From NCBI GenBank assembly GCA_034007705.1, contig JAVEQK010000002.1, positions 1 to 64,000 on the forward strand: a stretch of 64,000 nucleotides of DNA. The letters run 5' to 3'. Origin of the DNA: UBA10518 sp022837185 (GTDB lineage Bacteria; Desulfobacterota; Desulfobulbia; Desulfobulbales; Desulfobulbaceae). Below are positions 15,524 through 24,568 of the stretch, piece by piece. The first letter of the stretch is position 1, and the number at the start of each line of letters is the position of its first letter. Under the pieces are notes generated by a model, which did no database searches, had not been told where the DNA came from, and saw nothing but the letters and a program-made list of their open reading frames with translations. The position numbers and the translations under genes are program-made.

Positions 15524-16777
15524 ATGCGTTTCATCCACACCGCAGACATCCACCTGGACAGCCCCCTGAAGGGGCTGGAAGTCCACGAGGACGCCCCCGT
15601 CGAAGAAATCAGGATCGCCGCCAGACGGGCCTTTGACAGGCTGATCGACCTGGCCGTCGAGGAAGAGGTCGATTTTGTTCTCATTGCCGGTGACCTGTAT
15701 GACGGCGACTGGAAGGATTACAATACGGGCCACTTTTTTGTTGACCGCCTGGGCCGTCTGGCAAAGGCCGGAATCAAGGTTTTTCTTGTCACCGGCAACC
15801 ATGATGCAGCCAGCCAGATAACCAGAACCATGCCTCTGCCCGACAATACGACACTGTTTCCCTCGGCCGGGCCTCAATCCGTCCACCTCGATGCTCTCGG
15901 AGTCGTCATTCACGGACAGAGCTACCCTTCCCGCGCCGTCGCCGAGAACCTGGCCGCCCGGTATCCCCAACGGCAAGCCGGATCCTTCAACATCGGCCTT
16001 CTGCATACATCGTTGACCGGCCGCGAAGGACACGAGAAGTACGCGCCCTGCTCCGCGGCCGAGCTCATTTCGAAAGGCTACGATTACTGGGCCCTCGGTC
16101 ACGTCCACAAGCGGGAGGTGGTGGCCGAGGATCCATGGATTGTCTTCCCCGGCAATATCCAGGGCCGCCACATCAGGGAGACCGGCCCCAAGGGCGCCAC
16201 CCTGGTGGTCGTTGAGGATGGACGGGTCGTCGATGTTGCGGAACGGGAACTGGATGTGGTGCGCTGGACCGTCTGCAACGTGGATCTTTCCGGATGCGCG
16301 ACCAGAGACGAGGTGTATGGGCAGGTCCGCCACGCCGTGGAAAACGCAAAGCATGCGGCCGGCGGCAAGGCCCTTGCCCTCCGCCTCCAGCTTGAAGGCC
16401 CCTGCCCCATGCACGCGGAACTTCATGCCCGTTCCGACCTGTGGACCGAAGAATTCCGTGCCATCGCCATCGGCATGGGGGATATCTGGCTGGAAAAGGT
16501 GCAATTCAGAACCAGGCGGATGGCCGACCTCGATGATTTTCTTGAAGGAAAGTCACCCCTTGACGGCCTGCTCCGATCAATTGAATGCCTGGAATTCGGG
16601 GATGGTGCCCTCACCTCCCTGGTGCCGGACCTTGCTGATCTGAAACGGAAAATGCCCCCCGAACTGCTGGACGATGATTCCCTGCTGGAAAACCCTTCAA
16701 CTGCATCGACCGAGCTGCGGGAAGAGATCAGGGAGCTCCTGATCGCCAGGATGCTGCACCACGGGGGAGAGGCATGA
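15524..16777 (+). CDS. yhaO: YhaO-type metallophosphoesterase (SbcD-like DNA repair nuclease subunit)
   Basis: Calcineurin-like phosphoesterase of 417 residues. The metal-site motifs appear in order: FIHTADIHLD (3-12), LIAGDLYDGD (near 50), VTGNHDA (near 88), then HTSLTG and GHVHKRE (near 190). The family pairs with a YhaN/SbcC-like ATPase to process DNA ends. Length and order fit YhaO. The last four bases overlap the start of the ATPase gene (16774), so the two are translationally coupled and very likely form one complex. The start follows GAAGG at good spacing. Confidence 0.88.
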   Translation: MRFIHTADIHLDSPLKGLEVHEDAPVEEIRIAARRAFDRLIDLAVEEEVDFVLIAGDLYDGDWKDYNTGHFFVDRLGRLAKAGIKVFLVTGNHDAASQITRTMPLPDNTTLFPSAGPQSVHLDALGVVIHGQSYPSRAVAENLAARYPQRQAGSFNIGLLHTSLTGREGHEKYAPCSAAELISKGYDYWALGHVHKREVVAEDPWIVFPGNIQGRHIRETGPKGATLVVVEDGRVVDVAERELDVVRWTVCNVDLSGCATRDEVYGQVRHAVENAKHAAGGKALALRLQLEGPCPMHAELHARSDLWTEEFRAIAIGMGDIWLEKVQFRTRRMADLDDFLEGKSPLDGLLRSIECLEFGDGALTSLVPDLADLKRKMPPELLDDDSLLENPSTASTELREEIRELLIARMLHHGGEA

Positions 16778-19700
16778 GGCTTAAACGCCTTGACCTTGAA
16801 GCCTTCGGCCCCTTTACCGGCCGGACCCTCGTGTTTGACTCCGAGGCCCCCGGACTCCATGTCGTCTTCGGCCCCAACGAGGCGGGAAAAAGCACGTCCC
16901 TCCGCGCGTTGAAGGCCCTCCTGTACGGTTTCCCCGAACGTACCTCCGATAATTTTCAACACGCCAATGAACAGCTCCTGGTCGGCGGCTGCCTCCAGGG
17001 GAGCGATGGCCGGGAACTTGCCTTCTTCCGCCGCAAGAAAAGGAAGGCCGACCTGCTCGATCCCGACGGCAACCCTCTGGAACCCGGCGCCCTTGCCGAC
17101 CTCCTGCATGGCATGGACCCGGCCCTGTTCGAATCGCTCTACGGGATAGACCACCGGACCCTGGTGGAAGGGGGAGAGGACATCCTGGCCCAGCGGGGCA
17201 AGGCCGGACAGGCCCTCTTTGCCGCGGGTGCAGGCATTTCTTCCCTGAAACGGGTTCTTGATTCCCTCGCCGCCGAGGCGGATGCCCTGTTCAAGGCCCG
17301 CGGCAGCAAGCAACAGATCAACCAGGCCATTGCCGACTACAGGGAGTTGAAAAAAATTGTCCGGGAGGCGAGCGTCCCTTCCGCCGTATGGAAGGAGCAC
17401 AACAAACGTCTGCGGGAAGCCGAGGACGAACTGGCCCGACTTGAAGAGCAGAGCAGAAAAACCCGGGCCGAGGCCCAGCGGCTTGAACGGCTGCACAGAA
17501 CCATCCCTCAACTAGCGGAACTGGAGAATCTGCGCCATAAACTGCAAGAGCTGGGCAAGGTGGTGCTCCTGCCGCAGGAATTCCAGCAGCACCTGCGCGA
17601 GGTCGAGCAGGATATCCGCGAGACCGAAGTGCAGATTGCCAAGGACAGGGCCCGGTTGGCAAGGCTGACGGCCAGACAGGAGGAACTGCCCCTGAACCGC
17701 ACGCTTCTCGAACACGCCGAGGCGATCGAGGATCTGCATCAGCGACTCGGAGCATACCGCACCGGACAGAGGGACCGCGTCAGGCTGGACGGCATGCGGA
17801 TTGCCCTGCGCCGGGAAGCCGGCGCCCGCATCGAAGAAATACGGCCGGACTTGAAGCTCAGGGATGCCGATTCCCTGCGGCCGGTTCTCGGCAGAAGAAG
17901 AACCATTCATGCCCTGGTTTCCCGTTTCGAGGTCCTGGCCCAGCAGGCCGAGCAGGCAGGAAAAGAGAAAGGCGAGGCCCAGCAGAACCTCGAACAGATC
18001 GGCAAAGCCCTCGCCGGACTGCCTCCTGCCCGGGAAGGCGGCGAACTGGAAAAGAGCGTTCTGCTCGCCCGGCGGGCCGGCGATATTGACGGCCAGATAG
18101 AAGAACTCTCCCGGGACATTGCCGCCGGGAAAAAAGAATGGCGGACGAAGCTGAAAAGGCTGGGCCTGTGGACCGGGGAACCGGAGCAGTTGCCGGAATT
18201 GACCCTCCCCCTGCCGGAAACGGTGCGGCGCTATGAAGCTGAGTACGGCGCCCTTGAAACGGAGAAACGCCAGCTCAAACGGGACCGGAGAAAAACGGAG
18301 GCGGATTTGCACGCAGCCGTGGTTGAAAGCAAAGAAGCGGCCGGGATGGGCGAACTGCCCAGCGAGCAGGACCTGGAGGCTGCCAGGCGCAAACGCCTGC
18401 AGGGGTGGCTGCTTCTGCGCCGCCGGTGGATTGACTGTGAAGATGTTGGGCCGGAGGCCATGGCCTACGACCCGGAGCGCCCGGTGCATGAGGCCTTCGA
18501 GCAGCATGTCGCCCGGGCCGACCATATTGCCGACCGGCTGCGGCGGGAAGCCGGGCGGATAACCAGGGCAGCCGCCCTGCAGGCAAGGATAGAAGGCCTG
18601 GAGGAAACAATCCGCCACATGGCCCGCCAGGAAAGGGAACTGGCAACGCAGGAAGAGCGCCTTAACGAGGCCTGGCGGAAGGAATGGAAATCCGTCCATA
18701 TCGATCCCCTGTCCCCCCGGGAAATGCTTGCCTGGCTGGCCGATATAGACACCCTGCGCTTCCGGGTGACGGACATCCTCGCCCGGGAGAGCGAAGTTGC
18801 CGAAAAGAAGGCAAAACGACAGCAGTATCGTCGTATCCTGATGCGGGAACTGGAGGCCGTGGGCGAAAAAACGCAGTTTCCCGGCGGAGAGCTCGTACCG
18901 CTCCTGGTGTTTGCCGAATCGGTTCTCGAGGAAATTGACCGGTGCAGGGTTCAAGCGGACAGGCTGCTGGACAGGCAAAATCAGGCCCGGCATGCCCTGG
19001 AAAGGGCCGGAACAATGGAAGCCGAAACAACAACGGCCCTGGCTGACTGGGAAAAAAAGTGGGAGGCGTCGCTGGCCGGCCTGGGCCTGCAGAGACAGGT
19101 CCTGCCCAGTGAAGCCGTTGATCTTCTGGAAATTATCGATGACTGTTTAAGCAGGATCAAACAGGCCGATGAGCTGCAAAGCCGGATAAACGGCATAGAT
19201 CGCGATCTGGCCGGGTTCAGTGAAGATGTAGCCGTCCTCCTTGGGAAAACCGCCCTCCCGGAACTCACCGGGCTCCCTCCCGACCAGGCCGTTCTGCAGT
19301 TGTCCACCCTCCTCAACACGAACCGCCAGCACAACAGGCTCCGGCAAAAAAACAGCGAGGAAGTCGAGGTCCTGACCCTTGAAATCGAGAAGGGAGAGAA
19401 GATCCTCGGAAGCCTGCAGGAACGTTTGGCCGGACTGCCCGCCGCAGCCGGGTGCGACAGGATCGAGGATCTCCCCGAAGCCATCAGGAGGTCAGGGGAA
19501 TTTCAGCGCCTGCAGGAAAAAATTTCCGCTGCTGAATCATCCCTGGCGCAAGTGAGCGACGGCCTTTCCCTCGAAGAACTCAAACGCCAGGCCCGGGAAG
19601 CAAACGTGGATGAGCTGCCGGGCAGGATCGCGACTCTGCACCGCCTGACCAGAGAAGAGCTCGAACCCCGGATCACCGAAATCTACAAGCTGATCGGCGA

Positions 19701-20280
19701 GGAACGCGGGGAACTGCGACGCACCGATGGCAATGCCAGGGCCGCGGAAGCCGCGGAAAAAATGGAACGGATTGCGGCTCGGATCCGCCGCCTGGCCGAT
19801 CAATACACGCGGCTCAGGCTGGCGACCATGGTCCTGCAAAACGAGATAGAACGGTATCGCGAAGAGCACCAGGACCCGGTGCTGCGGATCGCCTCCGGCT
19901 ATTTTGCCCAGCTGACCCTGCACTCCTTTGCCGGTCTGCGAACCGATATCGATGATACCGGCAATCCCGTGCTGGTCGGGGTTCGCGCCGACAAATCCCG
20001 CCTCGGGGTCGCGGCCATGAGCGCCGGTACCCGGGATCAACTCTATCTCGCCCTTCGTCTCGCCACCCTGGAGTGGCGGCTGGCCAGCAGCGAACCCCTG
20101 CCGTTTATCGTCGATGACATCCTCGTCAACTTCGACGACGCCCGGGCCCGGGCGACACTCGAAACCCTGGCCGACCTGGGAGAGAAAAACCAGGTCATCC
20201 TCTTTACCCACCACCGCCGCATCGTTGATGACGCGCTTGAGCTCAGGGCTGAAAGGCCGGTCTTTGTTCATGAGCTGTGA
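16774..20280 (+). CDS. yhaN: YhaN-type SMC-like AAA ATPase (SbcC-like)
   Basis: Protein of 1168 residues. The N-terminal ATPase lobe has Walker A FGPNEAGKST near residues 31-40. Next come about 950 residues rich in Glu, Arg, Leu and Gln with long coiled-coil heptads. The C-terminal lobe has the signature region MSAGTRDQLYLALRLA and Walker B FIVDDILVNFDD near 1110-1121, then the H-loop ILFTHHRR. The two lobes join to form the ATPase head, as in Rad50/SbcC. Together with the overlapping YhaO-like nuclease gene it should act on DNA ends or structured DNA. No zinc-hook CxxC is visible at the coiled-coil apex, as expected for the YhaN branch. Confidence 0.88.
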   Translation: MRLKRLDLEAFGPFTGRTLVFDSEAPGLHVVFGPNEAGKSTSLRALKALLYGFPERTSDNFQHANEQLLVGGCLQGSDGRELAFFRRKKRKADLLDPDGNPLEPGALADLLHGMDPALFESLYGIDHRTLVEGGEDILAQRGKAGQALFAAGAGISSLKRVLDSLAAEADALFKARGSKQQINQAIADYRELKKIVREASVPSAVWKEHNKRLREAEDELARLEEQSRKTRAEAQRLERLHRTIPQLAELENLRHKLQELGKVVLLPQEFQQHLREVEQDIRETEVQIAKDRARLARLTARQEELPLNRTLLEHAEAIEDLHQRLGAYRTGQRDRVRLDGMRIALRREAGARIEEIRPDLKLRDADSLRPVLGRRRTIHALVSRFEVLAQQAEQAGKEKGEAQQNLEQIGKALAGLPPAREGGELEKSVLLARRAGDIDGQIEELSRDIAAGKKEWRTKLKRLGLWTGEPEQLPELTLPLPETVRRYEAEYGALETEKRQLKRDRRKTEADLHAAVVESKEAAGMGELPSEQDLEAARRKRLQGWLLLRRRWIDCEDVGPEAMAYDPERPVHEAFEQHVARADHIADRLRREAGRITRAAALQARIEGLEETIRHMARQERELATQEERLNEAWRKEWKSVHIDPLSPREMLAWLADIDTLRFRVTDILARESEVAEKKAKRQQYRRILMRELEAVGEKTQFPGGELVPLLVFAESVLEEIDRCRVQADRLLDRQNQARHALERAGTMEAETTTALADWEKKWEASLAGLGLQRQVLPSEAVDLLEIIDDCLSRIKQADELQSRINGIDRDLAGFSEDVAVLLGKTALPELTGLPPDQAVLQLSTLLNTNRQHNRLRQKNSEEVEVLTLEIEKGEKILGSLQERLAGLPAAAGCDRIEDLPEAIRRSGEFQRLQEKISAAESSLAQVSDGLSLEELKRQAREANVDELPGRIATLHRLTREELEPRITEIYKLIGEERGELRRTDGNARAAEAAEKMERIAARIRRLADQYTRLRLATMVLQNEIERYREEHQDPVLRIASGYFAQLTLHSFAGLRTDIDDTGNPVLVGVRADKSRLGVAAMSAGTRDQLYLALRLATLEWRLASSEPLPFIVDDILVNFDDARARATLETLADLGEKNQVILFTHHRRIVDDALELRAERPVFVHEL

Positions 20281-20323
20281 TCGCGGCTGCGGAATTGATC
20301 TCCGCAGGTCTCCCTGATTATCG

Positions 20324-20352
20324 TTGCAAAGTTGTATGGTTAGATGTAGATT
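20324..20352 (+). promoter_or_regulatory. Candidate sigma-70 promoter for the repeat lipoprotein
   Basis: TTGCAA (20324-20329) and TAGATT (20347-20352) are spaced by 17 bases in an AT-rich segment, about 85 bases upstream of the ATG at 20436. Confidence 0.5.
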
Positions 20353-20435
20353 ATTTAACTAGGTAATTTTCTGCGGGAAGGCACCCAACGCTCCTGGTTG
20401 GACTCTAATAAACATGTTTTTGGGAGGAATTGAAG

Positions 20436-20930
20436 ATGAAAAAATATATTCTGGTCGCTGCAGGTTTGCTGCTGATAAGCATGTACGGATGCAGCAGCGA
20501 CGAGGCCAAAAAGGCCGCCGAAGAAGTCAAGCAGGCCGCGCCCGCCACCAAGGAAGCGGTGACTGAGGCCATGGACAAGGCCATGGAAAAAAGTGAACAG
20601 GCCGCAACGGCCACCAAGGAAGCTGCCGGCAAGGCAATGGACAAGGCCGCCGAAATGAGCGCGGAAGCGAAATCCGCCACCGAAAAAGCAGCGGGGGAGG
20701 CCCTGGATAAAGCGGCCGACATGACCGAGAAAGCTGCAACCGCCACCGAGGAAGCAGCCTCGGCAATGAAGGAAAAAGCCGCCGAGATGACCGAGGAAGC
20801 AGCTTCGGCGACCAAGGAAGCAGCGGGTGAAGGAGTGGACAAGGCAGCCGAAATGACCGGGGAAGCCAAATCCGCCGCCGAGGAAGCAGCAACTGAGATG
20901 CAGGAAAAAGCCGGGGAAATGACCAGGTAG
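20436..20930 (+). CDS. Lipoprotein made of 22-residue Ala/Glu/Lys-rich amphipathic repeats
   Basis: Protein of 164 residues with a lipoprotein signal peptide; the lipobox ISMYGC places the lipidated Cys at 19. From residue 37 to the end it consists of almost six tandem 22-residue units of the type ATKEAAGKAMDKAAEMSAEA. Each unit is two 11-mers, which would form a long amphipathic helix like those in LEA-type or apolipoprotein-like proteins. It is probably exported and anchored to the inner or outer membrane, and could protect or coat membranes or envelope components under stress. The ATG at 20436 is chosen because GGAGGAA lies 7 bases upstream. Apart from the lipoprotein and repeat features, the function is unknown. 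Confidence 0.8.
   Translation: MKKYILVAAGLLLISMYGCSSDEAKKAAEEVKQAAPATKEAVTEAMDKAMEKSEQAATATKEAAGKAMDKAAEMSAEAKSATEKAAGEALDKAADMTEKAATATEEAASAMKEKAAEMTEEAASATKEAAGEGVDKAAEMTGEAKSAAEEAATEMQEKAGEMTR
20544..20927 (+). repeat. Tandem 66-bp coding repeat (5.8 copies)
   Basis: Units begin at 20544, 20610, 20676, 20742, 20808 and 20874; the last has 18 codons. The conserved pattern is A-T-[KE]-[EK]-A-A-x-x-A-x-[DE]-K-A-A-[ED]-M-[ST]. The repeat is diverged at DNA level, so it is not a recent slippage product. Confidence 0.85.
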
Positions 20931-20954
20931 GAATCCGAGGGCGGAGTCAGGCCA

Positions 20955-20980
20955 CCCCGCGGCCCTGAAAGGCCGCGGGG
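20955..20980. terminator. GC-rich hairpin between convergent genes
   Basis: CCCCGCGGCC (20955-20964), loop CTGAAA, GGCCGCGGGG (20971-20980). It is a perfect 10-bp stem but has only a weak T-rich tail on either side. It lies between the convergent lipoprotein and U32 peptidase genes and probably serves both. Confidence 0.65.
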
Positions 20981-20983
20981 TAC

Positions 20984-22246
20984 TCAACCTTCTTCCCCGT
21001 TGTTTTTCCTGAGAAGGGAATCGGGTTCCGGGTTGGGAATCAACGGTTCCGTCCGAATGACGACCCGTTCCCCCGGGGTCGCCCTCTCCAGAGATCGCCC
21101 GTCTTCCGCGGCGATGGCGACAACCGTGCAGTCGACGGCGGCAAGATGGCGGCCGAGGTATTCGATCCTGTCACCCGGCGAGAGCACACAACGGGTTTCT
21201 ATGACCAGGGGATCCGCCCGGCGGACAATGCCGACCGGCACCCATGACTGCGCCACCCGCATGCGGTCGTGGAGCATGTCCGATGCATCCGGCGGCCCGT
21301 CAAAAAAATTCTCCGTCCAGCCGCGGGTCCCGAGCTTGCGGATCTCCCGGCTAAAGTGCTCGGGCATCACCAGCCGGACGATATCTGAACCATCCGCAAC
21401 CTGGTCCCGCAGCCAGTCCAGCGCCGCCCGGTAGACCCGCACCACCCCGCCCACGTACCCCACGGCCTTCATCCGCCCTTCGATCTTGAGAGAATCTACC
21501 CCGGCATCGATGAGCTGGGGCAACCGGTTCAACAGGCACAGGTCGCGGGAATTGAAAATGTAGGTGCCCCGTTCGTCCTCCTCGACGGGGAAAAACAGGC
21601 CCGGCCGCTTCTCTTCGACCAGCCTGTAGGAATAGCGGCAGGGTTGCGCGCAGTCCCCCCGGTTCGCATCCCGGCCGGTCAGGTAACTGCTCAGCATGCA
21701 GCGGCCCGAATAGGAGATGCACAAGGCCCCGTGCACAAATACTTCCAGCTCCACGGCCGTTGCCGCCCTGATCTGCCTGATTTCCTCGATGCCGAGTTCC
21801 CGGGCAAGGTTGAGCCTCCTCACGCCCTGGCCGCTCCAGAATCGGGCGCTGGCTGCATTGGTGACATTTGCCTGGGTTGAGAGGTGCACGGGCAGCTCGG
21901 GAACCGTCCGCAACGCGACGGCCAGGATGCCGGGATCCGCAATGATCAGGGCATCGACCCCTAACGCTCGAAGAAAGCGCAGGTATTCTCCAAGTCCCTC
22001 AAAGTCGACATTGTGGGCAAAAATGTTGACCGTGACATACACCTTGACGCCCCGCTCATGGGCGTACCGGACAGCCTGTCTGAGTTCTTCGCCGTCAAAA
22101 TTGCCGGCCCGGGCCCGGAGGCTGAAGCGCCTGCCCGCCAGATACACGGCATCCGCCCCGTAATGAACGGCCGCCGCCAGTTTTTCAAAGCTGCCGGCCG
22201 GCGCCAGCAGTTCCGGTATTTGTCCTGGTTCCCATGCCATGGTCAT
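20984..22246 (-). CDS. U32-family peptidase / tRNA-rRNA hydroxylation-type protein
   Basis: Protein of 420 residues in the U32 (collagenase-like) family. It opens with the typical PELLAPAGSFEKLAAAVHYGADAVYLA, carries DALIIADPG and STQANVTNAA, and has a Cys cluster around FVHGALCISYSGRCMLSSYLTGRDANRGDCAQPC that probably binds an Fe-S cluster. The best-studied relatives (RlhA, TrhP) take part in RNA hydroxylation, so the peptidase label is historical. The ATG at 22246 follows AGGAGA at good spacing; an upstream GTG at 22264 is possible. Which RNA or protein it modifies cannot be read from sequence. Confidence 0.88.
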   Translation of the reverse strand: MTMAWEPGQIPELLAPAGSFEKLAAAVHYGADAVYLAGRRFSLRARAGNFDGEELRQAVRYAHERGVKVYVTVNIFAHNVDFEGLGEYLRFLRALGVDALIIADPGILAVALRTVPELPVHLSTQANVTNAASARFWSGQGVRRLNLARELGIEEIRQIRAATAVELEVFVHGALCISYSGRCMLSSYLTGRDANRGDCAQPCRYSYRLVEEKRPGLFFPVEEDERGTYIFNSRDLCLLNRLPQLIDAGVDSLKIEGRMKAVGYVGGVVRVYRAALDWLRDQVADGSDIVRLVMPEHFSREIRKLGTRGWTENFFDGPPDASDMLHDRMRVAQSWVPVGIVRRADPLVIETRCVLSPGDRIEYLGRHLAAVDCTVVAIAAEDGRSLERATPGERVVIRTEPLIPNPEPDSLLRKNNGEEG

Positions 22247-22384
22247 CTTTCTCTCCTGCGCCACTCTACCCTCCGCTTCCCGGCCTGTAAAGCGAACTCA
22301 GCATCCCCGGCCGGCAAGGAACAGGTATTGTGAACACAACGGCTCGATCTGTCCGGGAATGAATTACCAATGGTAATTATTTTC

Positions 22385-22412
22385 TTGTGCTCCTGACCTG
22401 TTCTCGTATACA
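22385..22412 (+). promoter_or_regulatory. Candidate sigma-70 promoter for the zinc metallopeptidase gene
   Basis: TTGTGC (22385-22390) and TATACA (22407-22412) are separated by 16 bases, about 70 bases before the ATG at 22484. Confidence 0.5.
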
Positions 22413-22483
22413 ACAAAAAGAAAGGGCGCAGTTCTCCCCCTCTGTTCCGTTCCATATCGCTGAAAATCCAGGAGCCGGCAGCC

Positions 22484-23338
22484 ATGCGCTGGGAAGACGG
22501 TCGAAAAAGCGAAAACATCGAAGACCGGCGCGGCCGCAGGATGACACCCGGTCTCACGGGCGGGGGCATCTTCATCCTTCTGCTTGCCCTTGTCGCCATG
22601 TACTTCGGCGTCGATCCTTCCTTCATCCTCCAAATCGACAACCAGCTCGGGGGTGACCAGACAGCCTCGGTCGACTATGCTCCCACGCCCGAAGAAAACC
22701 AGCTGGCGGAATTTGTCGCCGTTGTCCTGGCGGATACCGAGGACACCTGGCAAAGTCAGTTTCAGCTGATGGGGCGGACGTATGTCGAGCCCAAGCTGGT
22801 GCTGTTTTCCGGCGCCGTTTCTTCGGCCTGCGGTTTCGCCCAGGCGGCCATGGGCCCCTTTTACTGTCCCGGCGACCGGAAGGTGTATATCGACCTCAAT
22901 TTTTACCAGGACCTGAAAAACAAGCTGGGTGCCCCGGGTGATTTTGCCCAGGCTTATGTTATCGCCCATGAAGTGGGGCATCATATCCAGAACCTGGTCG
23001 GCATCCTTGACACGGTCCATGGAGCCAGGCAACAGCTTTCCGAAACGGAGTACAACCGGCTGCTGGTGCGGCTCGAACTGCAGGCGGACTGCCTGGCTGG
23101 GGTCTGGGCGCATCACGCCGACCGGGCCCGGGGGGTGGTCGAACCCGGGGATATTGACGAAGCCCTCAACGCCGCAGCCCAGATCGGCGACGACCGGCTC
23201 CAGCAGCAAAACCAGGGCTATGTGAGGCCCGACTCATTTACCCACGGGACCTCGGAGCAGCGGGCCCGCTGGTTCAAAGAGGGCTTTGTCCGGGGCGAAT
23301 TCGACAGCTGCGACACCTTTGCGGCCCGGAACCTGTAA
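22484..23338 (+). CDS. YpfJ-type neutral zinc metallopeptidase
   Basis: Protein of 284 residues of the YpfJ family. A single membrane anchor lies near residues 27-45 after a short charged cytoplasmic start (MRWEDGRKSENIEDRRGRR). The rest faces the periplasm. The zinc motif HEVGHH occurs near residue 167, and ELQADCLAGVWAHHAD supplies the downstream metal ligand region. The ATG at 22484 has a clear AGGAG site. LemA follows 18 bases later, so the two may form an envelope maintenance unit; the substrate is unknown. Confidence 0.87.
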   Translation: MRWEDGRKSENIEDRRGRRMTPGLTGGGIFILLLALVAMYFGVDPSFILQIDNQLGGDQTASVDYAPTPEENQLAEFVAVVLADTEDTWQSQFQLMGRTYVEPKLVLFSGAVSSACGFAQAAMGPFYCPGDRKVYIDLNFYQDLKNKLGAPGDFAQAYVIAHEVGHHIQNLVGILDTVHGARQQLSETEYNRLLVRLELQADCLAGVWAHHADRARGVVEPGDIDEALNAAAQIGDDRLQQQNQGYVRPDSFTHGTSEQRARWFKEGFVRGEFDSCDTFAARNL

Positions 23339-23356
23339 CCTCCCACACCACTGAGC

Positions 23357-23920
23357 ATGGAGCCGTTCATCATCATTCTGCTTTTCCTGATAGTGACGCC
23401 GATCGCCTGGATCATTTCCACCTACAACAAGTTCATCAAGTACAAAAACATGATCGAGGAAAGCTGGAGCGGCATCGACGTGGCCCTGAAGCGCCGGTTC
23501 AACCTGATACCCAATCTGATCGCCGCCACCAGGGGCTACAGCAGGCATGAAAGCGACGTCCTGGCCAGAACCGCTGAAGCACGGTCGACTCCATCCGGCA
23601 TTTCCTCGCGGGCCGAGGAAGAAAGCAGGATCAGCAGGTCCCTGAGCGGAATCATCGCCCTGGCGGAAGCCTATCCCGACCTGAAGGCAAGCAGCAATTT
23701 CCTCGCGTTGCACAACAGTCTGGATGAAATCGAGGAGGAAATCCAGCAGGCCCGCAACCGCTACAACATCGCGGTCCGCAAATTCAATACTCTGGTCGAA
23801 TCCTTTCCCAGCAGCCTCATCGCCAGGAAATTCGGGTTTGACAGGCAGAAGTTTTTTTCCCTGGAGCTGGCGACCCAGCGTGAACTGCCCGAGGTGAACT
23901 TCACTGCGGCATCGTCCTGA
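23357..23920 (+). CDS. LemA family protein
   Basis: Protein of 187 residues with one N-terminal membrane segment (PFIIILLFLIVTPIAWIIS) and the LemA helical domain, including YNKFIKYKNMIEESWSGIDV, LKRRFNLIPNLI and NRYNIAVRKFNTLVESFPS. LemA proteins are membrane-anchored helical-bundle proteins of poorly known role, often next to metalloproteases of the HtpX or YpfJ type, as here. That link is common in bacteria and supports a role in envelope quality control. Confidence 0.88.
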   Translation: MEPFIIILLFLIVTPIAWIISTYNKFIKYKNMIEESWSGIDVALKRRFNLIPNLIAATRGYSRHESDVLARTAEARSTPSGISSRAEEESRISRSLSGIIALAEAYPDLKASSNFLALHNSLDEIEEEIQQARNRYNIAVRKFNTLVESFPSSLIARKFGFDRQKFFSLELATQRELPEVNFTAASS

Positions 23921-23999
23921 CAACCGGGACCGCCATCGGCCCCTGCCGCGGCCGGTGCGCTTTGTCCAAGATCAATCACCGGCAATGGAGGAGAAAGAC

Positions 24000-24455
24000 A
24001 TGTTCAAGGAATTCAAGGAATTCGCCTTGCGGGGCAATGTCGTCGACATGGCGGTCGGCATCATTATCGGCGGCGCTTTCGGAACCATTGTCCAGAGTCT
24101 GGTAGCGGATGTCCTGATGCCGCCCATCGGCATGCTCCTCGGCGGAGTCGATTTTGCCAATTTTTTCCTGACCCTCAAGGAAGGGACGGTCCCCGGTCCG
24201 TATGCCACCCTTGCCGTCGCCCAGGAAGCCGGTGCGGTTGTCATCAGCTACGGGGTCTTCCTCAACGCGGTGATCAGCTTTCTCATTGTTGCTTTTGCCG
24301 TCTTTCTGCTGATCAGGGGGATCAACCGGCTGCAGCGGGAACAGGAAGCACCCCCTCCCGCGCCGACCACCAAGGATTGTCCGTTCTGCTTCACGGCCAT
24401 CCCCGTGCAGGCCACCCGTTGCCCCCACTGTACCTCCGAGCTTGCCAAAACCTGA
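24000..24455 (+). CDS. mscL: Large-conductance mechanosensitive channel MscL with C-terminal zinc ribbon
   Basis: Protein of 151 residues. The N-terminus MFKEFKEFALRGNVVDMAVG and pore helix (IIIGGAFGTIVQSLVADVLMPP) are diagnostic of MscL; TM2 is near 80-100. The channel releases solutes during osmotic downshock. In addition to the normal channel, the C-terminus carries a zinc-ribbon-like tail with two CxxC motifs (CPFC and CPHC). ATG 24000 is chosen because GGAGGAG lies 8 bases upstream; an in-frame GTG at 23955 is not supported. Confidence 0.93.
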   Translation: MFKEFKEFALRGNVVDMAVGIIIGGAFGTIVQSLVADVLMPPIGMLLGGVDFANFFLTLKEGTVPGPYATLAVAQEAGAVVISYGVFLNAVISFLIVAFAVFLLIRGINRLQREQEAPPPAPTTKDCPFCFTAIPVQATRCPHCTSELAKT

Positions 24456-24568
24456 CCACCAGGCACGCTTGCGTCCCGAGCCGTCCGTGACCAGGCGGCT
24501 CAGGACGTTTCCGGACCCGCCGCTCCTGTTCGCCGGGCGGAAAAAACCTCCCTGCGGCCGCCCGGGAG

